The notes under the pieces were generated by a model that was not told the DNA's origin, made no database searches, and was given only the letters and a program-made list of their open reading frames with translations. Source: Sinotaia quadrata (Eukaryota; Mollusca; Gastropoda; Architaenioglossa; Viviparidae). From it: a DNA stretch of 64,000 nucleotides. Position numbers and translations under genes: made by a program. Positions within the stretch are counted from its first letter, which is position 1. Every line of letters starts with the position of its first letter. Shown here one piece after another: positions 54,501-64,000 of this stretch. The DNA lies in the NCBI GenBank assembly GCA_028829895.1, contig CM054178.1, positions 107,906,558 through 107,970,557 of the forward strand. The letters are read 5' to 3'.

Positions 54501-56087
54501 GGTACCCAACAGACAGGAGTGCACCACGCCCACTGCCCTCCTTTTTTTCTTTCCCTTCCAGGTTTTTTCCCCTTTCCTTTTTGTTTAGGAACGTTACATC
54601 TGCAGGGAGTCTGTGCAAACTGCCCATCCCCATAGAGTGAGAAAATCCCTAATTGATACTTCCATCCAGCATTCATCGCCATAGGCAGCAAACGACTGGT
54701 TGAAGTTGGAACTGTAGAGGTGGTGTGCTGTAGGAACGCTAAGGCCAAAACGTTGTTGACAAAGAAGTCAATTAGTGGATCGCATTTTTCATTCAGGAAT
54801 GCACCTATTGCTGGTTAACAGCCATTTCCCTTTCTCTTCCCCCCTCCTCCACGCACACACAAGGTGTCAGTCTCTTTCACCCCCTCCTCTCTCCTCTCCC
54901 GTTTTTCTTCTTCTCTCCCCCCATCTTTTACGAGCATGCGCGCTCTCCTGACCTTATAAACTTTAAAATGTGTGCTGTCAATACATATACTAAATGCTAT
55001 TATTGTGCCGTTAGGTCCTGAAAGTATAAACAGAACTCGTTTGGTGGCGTGCTGCTGTTATCAATCAAATTATTACTTTTTTCCTTCAGTAAAAATGAAA
55101 TCTGGACTTTTATTAATAACAAGTAGGAAGTGTCATGTACGAAATCGGGACATTATTAATAATTAATACGAAACAGGATTTTAAAAAATAATTATTAATA
55201 TAAGTCGGCATTTTCTCTATTAAAAACTACCAATCCGGACTCACCTTGAAATACATGCATGCGCGAGGCGCGGACATTTGACTGTAAAATAACGAGTACA
55301 CGAGGTGCGGGCATTGATGGTAAAATATGAAAGAAAGAAGCCATAAAAGTGAGGAAAGAAATTATTTTAACGAAAGTAGGAAGAAGAACCAAAGGAAGAA
55401 GAAAAGAAGGAAGAAGAACAGAGGGATGACAACAAAAACTGATCAAAAGCATGACGTGTTGGTATACGAGTGTGTCTATCGGTTCTGTCCGGCACTTCAA
55501 GCTTGCTTGCTTTATTCACCGAAATGTGCTTCCATTTGGTATGTCAACAGTCTAACATACACCCTAGAGCTCAGAGTAGGTTAAGTTTAGCTTAGAGTAA
55601 GTCAAATTTAGAGTCGTAAGACAGGTGGTTGATTGGGTGGATAGATAGTGGTGGTGGTGTTTATGAGATTATTTATTGTGGATGAAGCCCACACAGACTC
55701 GCTGACCAGTCACACCTGCTGTTCAGGCCATACCTGCACACGGGCAACGACACGATACGTCCTCCTTCCACTTTCTGGCAGTCTGGGAAAGCGAAGTGGC
55801 ACATCAGGTCCACAGCCGGCTTCTTGCAGTAATTGTCCGGAGTGCCGTTCGATGTTGTGAACAGTCCTGTCTCATTCATTTCTGTCAGAAGGTTGCGCAT
55901 GATCACTTCGTGCACACTGACAGTGAGCTTGTCGTCGGCGTCGTTTTTGCTGCTACCGTTGTGGAGGTCGTCACGCCCGGCGCTGGATCCGACCTGGGGA
56001 AGGGTTGTTAAGTTGTGGTAGACCATTTTGGAACCCAGCTGCATACGGCAGATCGACCCATCGTATGGTTTACACTCACCTTGCCAA
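45619..56087 (-). CDS. MuSK/Nrk-type receptor tyrosine kinase, 3' part (Fz-CRD, kringle, TM, kinase), frameshifted
   Basis: Transmembrane receptor tyrosine kinase. Exons on the minus strand: 56087-55734, 49492-49296, 48409-48167, 47748-46468 and a possible last exon 45633-45619. All recognised junctions are GT-AG with matching phases. Domain order is a Frizzled-like cysteine-rich domain with the ten expected Cys, a kringle, one transmembrane helix, a juxtamembrane segment and a tyrosine kinase. [21 protein letters not shown] and [12 protein letters not shown] point to MuSK and its invertebrate Nrk relatives rather than ROR. Kringle-containing MuSK is known outside mammals. Ig-like exons are not seen and would lie past the right edge. 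A frameshift near 46695-46702 breaks the kinase, so the reading given is interrupted; it may be an assembly error or a null allele. Confidence 0.85.
45634..46461 (-). other. last intron or 3' UTR of the receptor kinase
   Basis: AT-rich with no coding signal on either strand. It includes a short direct repeat AATCCAGTTTGAAACTAAAT at 46322 and 46348. Whether it is intron or UTR depends on use of the 46468 donor. Confidence 0.5.
46468..47748 (-). CDS. receptor kinase exon: transmembrane, juxtamembrane and tyrosine kinase (frameshifted)
   Basis: The acceptor is GTATTTGCAG|ATGAT. A hydrophobic helix ([20 protein letters not shown]) is followed by a stop-transfer RR. The kinase has Gly loop GQGAFGRVF, Lys in [18 protein letters not shown], activation loop [10 protein letters not shown] and [10 protein letters not shown]. 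The segment between the activation loop and [15 protein letters not shown] is broken: after SDVWSFGVV the frame changes near 46700, as if 14 nt were missing, removing the LWEIF-type motif of helix F. Downstream, [12 protein letters not shown] and the C-terminal helix are intact in the shifted frame. The donor is GAGAAG|GTATGA; without splicing, a stop follows at 46462-46464. Confidence 0.9.
48167..48409 (-). CDS. receptor kinase exon: kringle domain
   Basis: The acceptor is TGTCACAG|ATGAC and the donor CATTGTG|GTAAGT; both ends are phase 1, so the exon is symmetric. Kringle hallmarks are [39 protein letters not shown] and WEFCDIPHC, with all six cysteines. Kringles are triple-disulfide extracellular modules. 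Confidence 0.93.
49296..49492 (-). CDS. receptor kinase exon: end of the CRD
   Basis: The acceptor is TGCCACAG|GGAAC and the donor GTGCGAG|GTAATT. It encodes [20 protein letters not shown] and [20 protein letters not shown], matching the vertebrate MuSK segment around LFCAKEWL...LPSM. It contributes the last four CRD cysteines. The acceptor and first exon bases sit in an 83-bp tandem repeat (49484-49744). Confidence 0.9.
49484..49744. repeat. 83-bp tandem repeat, three copies plus a partial, spanning a splice acceptor
   Basis: CAATGTTCCCTGTGGCATTA begins at 49484, 49567 and 49650, with a truncated start at 49733. The copies are almost identical. On the minus strand each unit carries the exon's first bases (GGAACATTG) preceded by TGCCACAG. 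Confidence 0.97.
51511..51602. repeat. compound (GT)n-(GA)n-(GGGA)n microsatellite
   Basis: GT run to about 51540, GA run to about 51569, then GGGA units to about 51602. Confidence 0.97.
52463..52676. repeat. 37-bp minisatellite, about 5.8 copies
   Basis: TGCTATATCTACATGGCC starts at 52463, 52500, 52537, 52574, 52611 and 52648. Only an A/T variant (CCAGGG versus CCTGGG) distinguishes the units, so the array is young or homogenised. Confidence 0.97.
53430..53775. repeat. AT-rich tandem array, 34-40 bp units
   Basis: Units of the type ATAATAACTTAATTAC-CAATGCTTA with TACTTTAAGTAC or ACTGTAATAGCACTG variants. Length and sequence vary more than in the neighbouring minisatellites. Confidence 0.85.
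55734..56087 (-). CDS. receptor kinase exon: first part of the Frizzled-like CRD
   Basis: The acceptor is TTTGCAG|TTGGC and the donor GTGCAG|GTATGG. It encodes [55 protein letters not shown] and SLPVC. Six of the ten CRD cysteines are here. Between LTTLPQVG and DDKLTV there is a polar insertion ([17 protein letters not shown]) longer than in vertebrate MuSK. N-glycosylation sequons are visible (NLT, NGS, NET). Confidence 0.9.
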
Positions 56088-56184
56088 CTGCAAAGAAAGA
56101 AAGAAAATATTTTTAAAAGTATGTTTCAAACTGGAGGCCTGATTTGCAGTTACAATATACGATAATAGATTGTTTAAAGGTGAC

Positions 56185-56202
56185 GGGGGGGGGGGGGGGG
56201 GG
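56185..56202. repeat. poly-G tract (18 G)
   Basis: Uninterrupted G run followed by GGAGGTAGGGGGCGG-like sequence; G-quadruplex potential on the plus strand. Confidence 0.9.
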
Positions 56203-56833
56203 AGGTAGGGGGCGGTAATGCAACTCAAAGGAATTCATTTAAGCTTCTTGATTGAATAACAGATTGACAGCGCATATAATAATTAATACCGGTACAAATA
56301 GCAGTAATAACAGTCATCTGACACCCATATGTGCTTACAAAACACAGGAAGAATACAAATTTTTAAAAAGAAAATTCTTCTTTTGGGAGTGCGTGTGAAT
56401 GTTCTTGTGTTTTCTAAATTCCAAAGTTATTTTTATTTCTATTTTTAAAAAAAAAACCGCCACGATGTATTATTTCCTCTCTTATGTTTAATCTGCAGTC
56501 CATATAATGTGAGTAGAACAACAGGTCAGACAACTATTTGGATTATAAATACGTAAGTAACTATAAGAGAAGGTTTAAAGAATAATAAATCATAATTCCT
56601 AAACATTATTTTGCAGAAAATACGCAACCCAAAGCGGAGGATGAAACATTCCTAACTGTTGCTAATTATTATTTTTTTTTTACCATCGAGTATGCCAGTG
56701 ACTCATAGTCATACATTCATTAAAAAAAAAAAAAAAATCCAGACGTGCACTAAGTCTAGACTTTCACTTTTTTTAAATTTAAAAATATTAACAAAGGAAA
56801 AAGCATGTTCAATACTAGAAAGAACACACATGT

Positions 56834-57502
56834 CCACAGTCCTACTAGTAAGAGTACAACGCGACATGAAGACCGTGTTACTGGTAGAAGTACAACGCGA
56901 CATGATAAAGACCGTGTTACTGGTAGAAGTACAACGCGACATGATAAAGACCGTGTTACTGGTAGAAGTACAACGCGACATGAAGACCGTGTTACTGGTA
57001 GAAGTACAACGCGACATGAAGACCGTGTTACTGGTAGAAGTACAACGCGACATGAAGACCGTGTTACTGGTAGAAGTACAACGCGACATAAAGACCGTGT
57101 TACTGGTAGAAGTACAACGCGACATGAAGACCGTGTTACTGGTAGTACAACGCGACATGATAAAGACCGTGTTACTGGTAGTACAGCGCAACATGATAAA
57201 GACTGTGTTACTGGTAGAAGTACAACGCGACATGAAGACCGTGTTACTGGTAGAAGTACAACGCGACATGAAGACCGTGTTACTGGTAGAAGTACAACGC
57301 GACATGAAGACCGTGTTACTGGTAGAAGTACAACGCGACATGAAGACCGTGTTACTGGTAGAAGTACAACGCGACATGAAGACCGTGTTACTGGTAGAAG
57401 TACAACGCGACATGATAAAGACCGTGTTACTGGTAGAAGTACAACGCGACATGAAGACCGTGTTACTGGTAGAAGTACAACGCGACATGATAAAGACCGT
57501 GT
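56834..57502. repeat. 36/39-bp minisatellite, about 18 units
   Basis: The unit contains GACCGTGTTACTGGTAGAAG and TACAACGCGACATGA; some units carry an extra TAA (39 bp) and two lack a GAA triplet. All length changes are multiples of three, so long open frames run through the array in two plus-strand frames and one minus-strand frame. No start context, splice signal or homology supports translation. Confidence 0.97.
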
Positions 57503-58149
57503 CCCAGATTCTCACGCACTCTTCATCACACGGTCCCTTTAAATGGCGCGCGTCACATCAACGCACGCGCATGTGCATCGCACAGTAATGTCAACAAATG
57601 CACAGCTATGTCGGGGAGCCCTGAAGGAGACATTTTTGCAGGCAAATCTAAACATTACAAGTGGAGCAAGATGCGAAAGATTGAATCGGTGTGAATCATT
57701 TTCCAGACAGCAGTCACCACAAGATCTGTTGCAGCTTTCGTTAACATCAATGTCTGCTGTATGAACGCTGAGAGAGTGAAGAGAGACAACTATCACAATC
57801 TCGGGACATCTGTTGGTGTGGCACTGCGAAATGGGGACAAGCGTAAACACCCCCCTCTCCCCATACACACCTATCCCGACCTACACACAAACACAAGAAA
57901 TCATTGTCCTCTTTATCATTATAATAATTATGATCATGATTATGCTGGTGATGACGGCGGAGATAATGACGTGTCTTGTAAAGGTCTATATTAATAACGT
58001 GAATGCAAAATATAACTTTAAATTAATGATGATGACAATGGTGATTTTGATGATGCATCATGTAATTTGTTAATGCCAAAACACTAACTTTAATTTCACG
58101 ATAAACAATAGTTTAGTTTGGCATCTATGCAAGCAACCATGAATCATGC

Positions 58150-58590
58150 ACTTTGTATTATAAGCTGTATTTTGAACTCTGTATTGTATGCTGTTTAAGT
58201 GTACTCTGCAATATATACGATGTATTCTGTACTATGTACACTGAGTCCTCTACTCAGTATTCTGCACTATATAGTATATACATTGTATTCTGTGCTGATT
58301 ATTATGTATTTCACAAAGCTGTATTCTGTGCTTCATACGCTAAATTCTTTACTATATATTCTACTCTGTAGCATATAATCTGTATCATGTACTCCGTATC
58401 CTGTATATGTTATTCTATGAACTGTATAGGGTGTACTCTGTATTCTGTACTATTCAATATATACTTAGTTTATACTAGGTGTTCTGTAGAATGTACTTTA
58501 TATTTTGTTTATTATATATGTAGTATTTTGTACTGTATACTCTGTACTTTACTGTATTTCGCACTCTGTACATAGTACAGTAAACTTTTA
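58150..58590. repeat. degenerate TGTATTCTGTACT-type low-complexity array
   Basis: Irregular 9-14 base repeats of TGTAYTCTGTA/ACTATGTA over about 440 bases, with no fixed period; probably an old slippage-derived satellite. Confidence 0.85.
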
Positions 58591-59196
58591 CTTAAAACAG
58601 AGAAGCAGCTTAGGATAAAACGTCATTTTCCCTGCAAAAGTCAGGTCAGCGAAATTTAAAAAAAAAACTAAATACAAGCCTAAGAAGAAGCGATTAAAAA
58701 AGAAAATATAGAAAAATAGGTTTTGCTTCAACGAACAGTGAACCGCAAAACTAATTTGGACACCGGAAATGTGAAGACACGAGTAACAGAGCATAGCCAA
58801 GCAATCTCTTCTATACACATGCACTTTGCTTCTTCATTTTAACTCTTTCCTTCTCTTTCTTTTTCTCGTGAAGAAACAAATCAATCAAGTGCAACATTAT
58901 ATTTACAAGTTCTTTACAAAATGAATGCTATGTTTAAATGAGAGTAGAGCCGTGAAAAGCATTTCCCCTTAAGGTCTGTCAGTCTTGTCAGACACTTATT
59001 GGTTACCCTCAGCTACCCACACACCCGCAATAAATATATTAGTCCTAAGTTTCCTTCTGAAATTATTCCACTATCTACTCACCCCTATCAGTAAAGAAGG
59101 TTATATCATTCTGAAATGCCTTTCTCCTTTCTTGTAATCAAATCGATTAATGCAACTGTGAAACGGCTCCGATGTATCAAGTATTTCCCACTTTTT

Positions 59197-59410
59197 CGTA
59201 GCGATGAAATGCAGCTGTGAGATGGCTCCGATAGACCCCATATTTTTCTCTATTCATTGCGATGAAATGCAGCAGTGAGATGGCTCCGATAGACCCCATA
59301 TTTTTCTCTATTCATTGCGATGAAATGCAGCAGTGAGATGGCTCCTACAGACCCCATATTTTTTCTCTATTCGTAGCGATGAAATGCAGCAGTGAGATGG
59401 CTCTGATAGA
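59197..59410. repeat. 58-bp tandem repeat, about 4 copies
   Basis: GCGATGAAATGCAGC followed by a GTGAGATGGCTCC segment recurs with GATGGCTCC at 59221, 59279, 59337 and (GATGGCTCT) 59396. A diverged copy precedes at about 59150. Confidence 0.95.
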
Positions 59411-60094
59411 CCCCGAATTCCTCCTAGTTGTGAAACGATTCAGATATGTTTATAGAGAAGTATTTTCTTGTACGAGAAGGCTTTCCGATGAAAACTACAG
59501 TAATTCGAAAAGCATGCCGCTCTGCTTGTTTTAATTTGGCCGTTGTGCATGCACTCTTAAATGGAACGTACGTGCCCAATGGAATACGATTAGTCAAATA
59601 TTCTTCTAACCAAACACCTTCATATGAAATCCGCCCTGTTATGTTACATCTGACAAACTCATTTATTTATTTCATTAATCATGTACAGAAATCTGACTAT
59701 ACCAGCTGAGTTAGTAGGCTCTGTATAGAGTCCTTGGGTTAGGTATCTAAATGAGTTGTATGTATAAAATGTCAACATAAACTGTTAACATACTTTTTAA
59801 AAAAAAGTTACTTATTCTGTTCTTTATACAGAAGGCTATGGACAAAGTAATTTGTACTAAGCCAATACATGTGGTACCAAAAGGTCGCAGGCTGAGAGAA
59901 AGCGGTGATTTATTCATTAAGTCTTTTTCAGCTACAATATCAAACCATAAGAAAGCAGGTTACATTTACTCCCCTCTTCCATTAAACTATTTAGTCAAAA
60001 CGTTTTCAAGTTTTATTTAGTAAAAAAAAAGACGGGATTTAAAAAAGTATATATAAATGTATAAAGTGAAAAAAAGGAGAAGAGGAGTTGAACT

Positions 60095-60105
<11 letters not shown>

Positions 60106-60142
<37 letters not shown>
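60106..60142. repeat. (CA)n microsatellite with a CT run
   Basis: A short CT run followed by about 18 CA units. Confidence 0.97.
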
Positions 60143-60145
<3 letters not shown>

Positions 60146-63100
60146 TCTAATGGGGAGGAGGAAGGAAGAAGAAAAGTGTTTCTTTAAAAAAGAAATAACG
60201 CAGTACTGAATTAAAACAAATCTAATGACGAAATTCGATATGCGTATAATGTATTAAAGTAAGTGGAAATTGAAACCCAAAGGTCAATGGCAATATAAAT
60301 AATTAATAGCAGTATTAAAGTTTTGTATTGCAGATACCCATGTGTGGATCTGGTGTCTTTGTGACATAAAAACCAGCTCATGACTAGTCCATGACTTACG
60401 CAAGAGTCAGACTCCACTCAATGATCATTCATCTCAAAGTGTCACAGCACGATCAGTGTCAAAGCTGAACAAAGTCCGGTAAAGCGTCGAAGAGGGTAAA
60501 TATACGGATGATTTTAAAAGGGTCTTAATCAAGTCTAATGACTCTGTGATCTACCATACAAATGTAGTAATTCTGATACTCAGAATATCAAGTATTATAT
60601 CAGTATAGGTATGCTCCTGATAATTTGTCTGTTACACACAATGGTACAAATATTCGTGACAACATGTCAAATATATTAACTAGCAAACTCGTGACAACCT
60701 ATCTGTAAATGAACACATAGGCAAACTCATTATAATAAGGTTATTAAATCAATCTTCATGTACTGGTCACCTGGCAATACTCACCTTTACACACGCAAAT
60801 GAAATATGATATAATTGAAGTTGTTTTTCGCTCCTAAAAAGGTTCCTAAGTATTAATACAATCAATTTATGAAATCTTTAACCTTGCCCTGCAACAATGT
60901 CTTTAGTACTTGTAGAGTAGTATATATATTATATATATAATCAGCACTATTCGCAAGTTCTTCACTGTTGCTACAAAACCCCGTGTTAGTTCACTGGTCC
61001 TCTTCACTTGATTAGTGTACTCTCTTCTCTCTATCTACCACTGAGTCCTGTGAAGAAACTTCAAACGGTTAAAAACACTATTGATAGAATTATTCATGGA
61101 GAACCAAGAGTCGACAATCCACTCCACTTGTCTGCGCTGACTACCTGTTCATCGCAGACAGGGAATCTCTTCTCTTTGATTTGCGTCTGTGACTGGTTCC
61201 AGCCCCGAATATTTGTCTAATCTCACGCAGATGTACACTGTTGCTTGCTCGTATCATCAGACATACGCTATTTCTACAAATTGCGAACTAGCGAAATACA
61301 TGACATTGTTTCTAGTGAATACGTTCATAAAACTAAGAGGATGTATTATTATTATGCTGTATGCATATATCTAGCTAATAAGTACTGCTGCAGGACGTAA
61401 GATGAGATTTGAATGAAAGAAAGAATGAAGTTAAAGATGAATAACCAGGAAATTTAGCATTTGTTCCCTTATTAGATTTTACAGGAGAAGCAGCCATTTT
61501 GTTTAACAAGAATCTCCTCGTTAACTGATTTATAAACCGCTACAACTATGGTAGATTCAAGAAGTCTCTACCCCAGTGTGTAAGTTTAAGGATAGAGTGC
61601 ACTCTGTTGATGTATGGTGGCAAAGTATGCTCGACTACATTGTGGAATTTCTGGTACAAGAAAATTACTGGAATTGCAACATGTTTTTCTGTTTGAGGGA
61701 CCTAATACAGCGAAGGAGCACCATAAGTGTTCTACAGCATACAAGAGAAACACATGAAGAATGACAATTCTATTGTGAACAATAAAATTGTGACTTTGTT
61801 ACAAAAGTGCATAAAGATTATTGTGGCACCATCTTGACAAAGGTTAAGTACAAACTATTATTGCTATAATCTCTATAACCCAATTTCTGTTCTTTGATAA
61901 GAAACTAACCTGTGATTTATATTGACACTTATGTACTATATTATATGTCCTAACAAAAGACTGCATATGCATTGAAATTATTCGAACAAGGTTTTGTGGA
62001 AATATTGATGTCAGGTAATCTTTTCATTGTATTTGCTATGCATATTTGATTACTGATTTAATAAATTTATTGTTAATTTTCTTTTCATTCTTACACATAT
62101 TGAAAACCATAAATTGGAGAGATAGTGGGTGAATGGGGTCACGACTAGCTAAATACAGATTAAAGATGTATTTATCTCATCCTTTGGTAAGAAGTTTTCC
62201 ACCTACAGAAATACTGTGTGACAGTAAAGGTTTGTCCGAATATCTGCCAAGTGAGAAAGATGAGTGGTGTCTGCTGGAGAATAATTATTAGAACATAAAT
62301 TAAGATTCTCATTACATGTAATTAATTATGGATGATTAATTATTAGTAATAATCATAATGATTAACTAGGTGGCGTTAGCATCAAACCATGTAACCATCT
62401 AAGAGTTTAAACTATGTAACATCCTAAGAGTTTAAACTATGTAGCAGGTTAAGACGGCGGAAATGAAATAGGAAGCTTCTAAATCCGACTTCTGCTCTAC
62501 ACTATAGTTACTTAAAGAAAAACAACATAACGAACGCAGCTGGATTTCTTCCCCTCACAATCTTCCATTGTTGCTCTCGAGAAAGTTTTAACAAGAGGCT
62601 TTGTCACTATATGTATGTGGTAAATAAAAAAGAAAAGGAGGAAAGAAAAGAAAACAAAAATATCATGCCGTATATAAAATAAAAACCCACACGTATGGTA
62701 GTTGTTAGTGAATGTATGAGAAATGAGGGTGCCGCGATGATCCATGTGTTCAGCGACTGTTTGCAGAGGCTTCGTTCAAGAGGCAAACGGCAAAACCGGT
62801 TTCGGAAGAAATGTTCCAGCGCCTGCAGAAGCAAATAATGCCAAATGTCAGCTCAGGCACAGGTTTCATAAACTTGTATTGACAGGCTTTACTTGGGGGC
62901 ACTATTTCCTTTTAACAGCAAATGGACGAGATTTCACGTGCAACAGTATTTAGCGCCCTTGCCCTTTAGCGGGCTGGAGTTCGACTGTCTCCTTATCGGA
63001 TACAAATGACCGACAAGACGACTGTGAGACAAGTGACCATAAACACGATTGTGATACATGTGACAGTAAGGAAGACACTTGTTTGATCAAACTATCCCAT

Positions 63101-63357
63101 AGTTAGTCAAATAGTAGTTATGGCATTGAGATGAGCTGACCAAAATTAAGTTATCTACAAATTAAATTACTTAATCAAATAATCAGACCCAGAACTTACA
63201 TCAAATAGCCATTCTATAATGCACGTCCTGATAAACAGACGAACATAAGTCGGTGAAATCGGTCAGTGTTAAACGTACACGTAGATAACTCAACAAATAC
63301 GAACAGGAGAATGTTTCTACTGGAAGAAGGAATTTACAACATGCATGTACTGCAATT

Positions 63358-63358
<1 letters not shown>

Positions 63359-63437
<79 letters not shown>
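63359..63437. repeat. (GA)n microsatellite
   Basis: About 39 GA units with one interruption at the end, within a GA-rich region to the window end. Long Ser/Leu or Arg/Glu open frames across it are artefacts of the repeat. Confidence 0.97.
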
Positions 63438-63440
<3 letters not shown>

Positions 63441-64000
63441 AGAGAAAGGAAAGAGGGAGGCAGAGACAGAAAGAATAAGAGAAAGACAGAGAAAGGAATG
63501 AGAGTAAGGAAGTGAATGAGGGAGACTCAAGAGAGATAAACGGTGAGAGGTAGAGAGAGAGGGACAGGGGGTGGGGTAAAATAAAATGAAAATGCAGAAA
63601 TGATCGAGGCAAACCCGAGTGACAGAGGGTGAGAAGGAAGGAAACAGAAAGATAGTAAAGAAATGAATGAAGGAGAGAGACACGGAGAAAGAGAGTCTGC
63701 GTGCGTGCACGTGTGTGTGTGTGTGTGTAATGGGTGGAAAAACAGAATGAAAATAAACAAGTAAATGAGAGAAAGAAACTCAATAGTGAGGCAAAGCGAG
63801 AAAGGAAGGGTAAGAGAAAGGGAAGGAAGGGTAAGGGAAAGAAGGAAACAGAAAAAAAAAATGAGAGTAAAGAACTGAAGGAAGGAAGAAAGGAACATAG
63901 AGAAGTTAGGGGAGAGACTGGAGTGACTGAAAAAGATTGAAATAAAAGAGAGAAAAGTAGCCAGTGGTGAAGAAAAAACTCGAGGTAGATAGACTAGGGA

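Larger units (their letters stand above)
49745..55733 (-). other. receptor kinase intron with repeats
   Basis: A 6.2-kb intron between the two CRD exons, with no recognised exon. It contains a compound (GT)n(GA)n(GGGA)n tract (51511-51602), an (ATT)n tract (52218-52242), a 37-bp minisatellite (52463-52676) and a 34-40 bp AT-rich tandem array (53430-53775). GC-richer unique stretches at 53780-53960 and 54330-54960 lack recognisable coding similarity. Confidence 0.6.
56088..64000. other. 5' intron or upstream DNA of the receptor kinase, satellite-rich
   Basis: No exon with Ig-like or other recognisable coding was found on either strand. Main content: poly-G (56185-56202), a 36/39-bp minisatellite (56834-57502), a TGTATTCTG-rich region (58150-58590), a 58-bp tandem repeat (59197-59410), (CA)n (60106-60142), (GA)n (63359-63437) and GA-rich or GT-rich flanks up to the window end. 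Unique sequence at 60.2-63.2 kb shows nothing I can name. Confidence 0.55.

Noticed and set aside
54310..54960. Ig-domain or other receptor exon in the GC-richer intronic tract
   Set aside because: No Cys/Trp Ig pattern or consistent splice-bounded frame was seen on the minus strand.
56709..57588. Long open frames of 245-309 codons on both strands across 56.7-57.6 kb as a repetitive protein gene
   Set aside because: They are products of the 36/39-bp minisatellite; several frames are open at once and there is no splice, start or homology support.
62940..63000. tRNA-like or tRNA-SINE segment (GAGTTCGACTG)
   Set aside because: A T-loop-like string is present, but no pairing T stem, anticodon arm or acceptor stem was found.
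63201..63940. Ser/Leu-rich and Arg/Glu-rich open frames near the right edge
   Set aside because: They translate the (GA)n microsatellite and its GA-rich flanks.

Overview
This is an AT-rich, intron-rich animal genomic window, most likely from a mollusc or another lophotrochozoan. That assignment is an inference from three recognisable genes, their spliceosomal GT-AG introns, and the dense mix of small DNA transposons, minisatellites and microsatellites. There are no operons, CRISPR arrays, or bacterial or phage features.

Layout. (1) 2089-4381, plus strand: the last three exons of a secreted animal-type alpha-amylase; the 5' part lies off the left edge. (2) 4382-11421: mostly intergenic AT-rich DNA holding a GC-rich insertion (9749-10129) flanked by a 12-bp direct repeat. 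(3) 11422-28431, minus strand: a complete nine-exon cytosolic HMG-CoA synthase. All splice phases close and the predicted protein is 517 residues. A candidate promoter lies near 29.4-29.6 kb. (4) 29.6-45.6 kb: a decayed copy of a multi-copy Cys-rich gene (about 30.0-30.5 kb), two plus-strand exons of an unidentified gene (36.6 and 37.6 kb), and several non-autonomous DNA transposons: a hAT-like element and two TTAA-flanked piggyBac-like elements. (5) 45619-56087, minus strand: the 3' part of a MuSK/Nrk-type receptor tyrosine kinase (Frizzled-like CRD, kringle, transmembrane segment, tyrosine kinase). Its Ig-type 5' exons are not visible and presumably lie beyond the right edge. (6) 56088-64000: intron or upstream DNA, dominated by minisatellites and microsatellites.

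The genes are functionally unrelated (starch digestion, the mevalonate pathway, receptor signalling). Amylase and HMG-CoA synthase are convergent; HMG-CoA synthase and the orphan plus-strand exons are divergent.

The most notable observations are: a frameshift equivalent to a 14-nt loss in the most conserved C-lobe segment of an otherwise intact MuSK-type kinase exon; an 83-bp tandem repeat that triplicates the 3' splice site of a CRD exon; and a 766-bp TTAA-flanked transposon in an HMG-CoA synthase intron whose unoccupied paralogous target site survives about 400 bp away. I did not find a convincing new multi-gene system.
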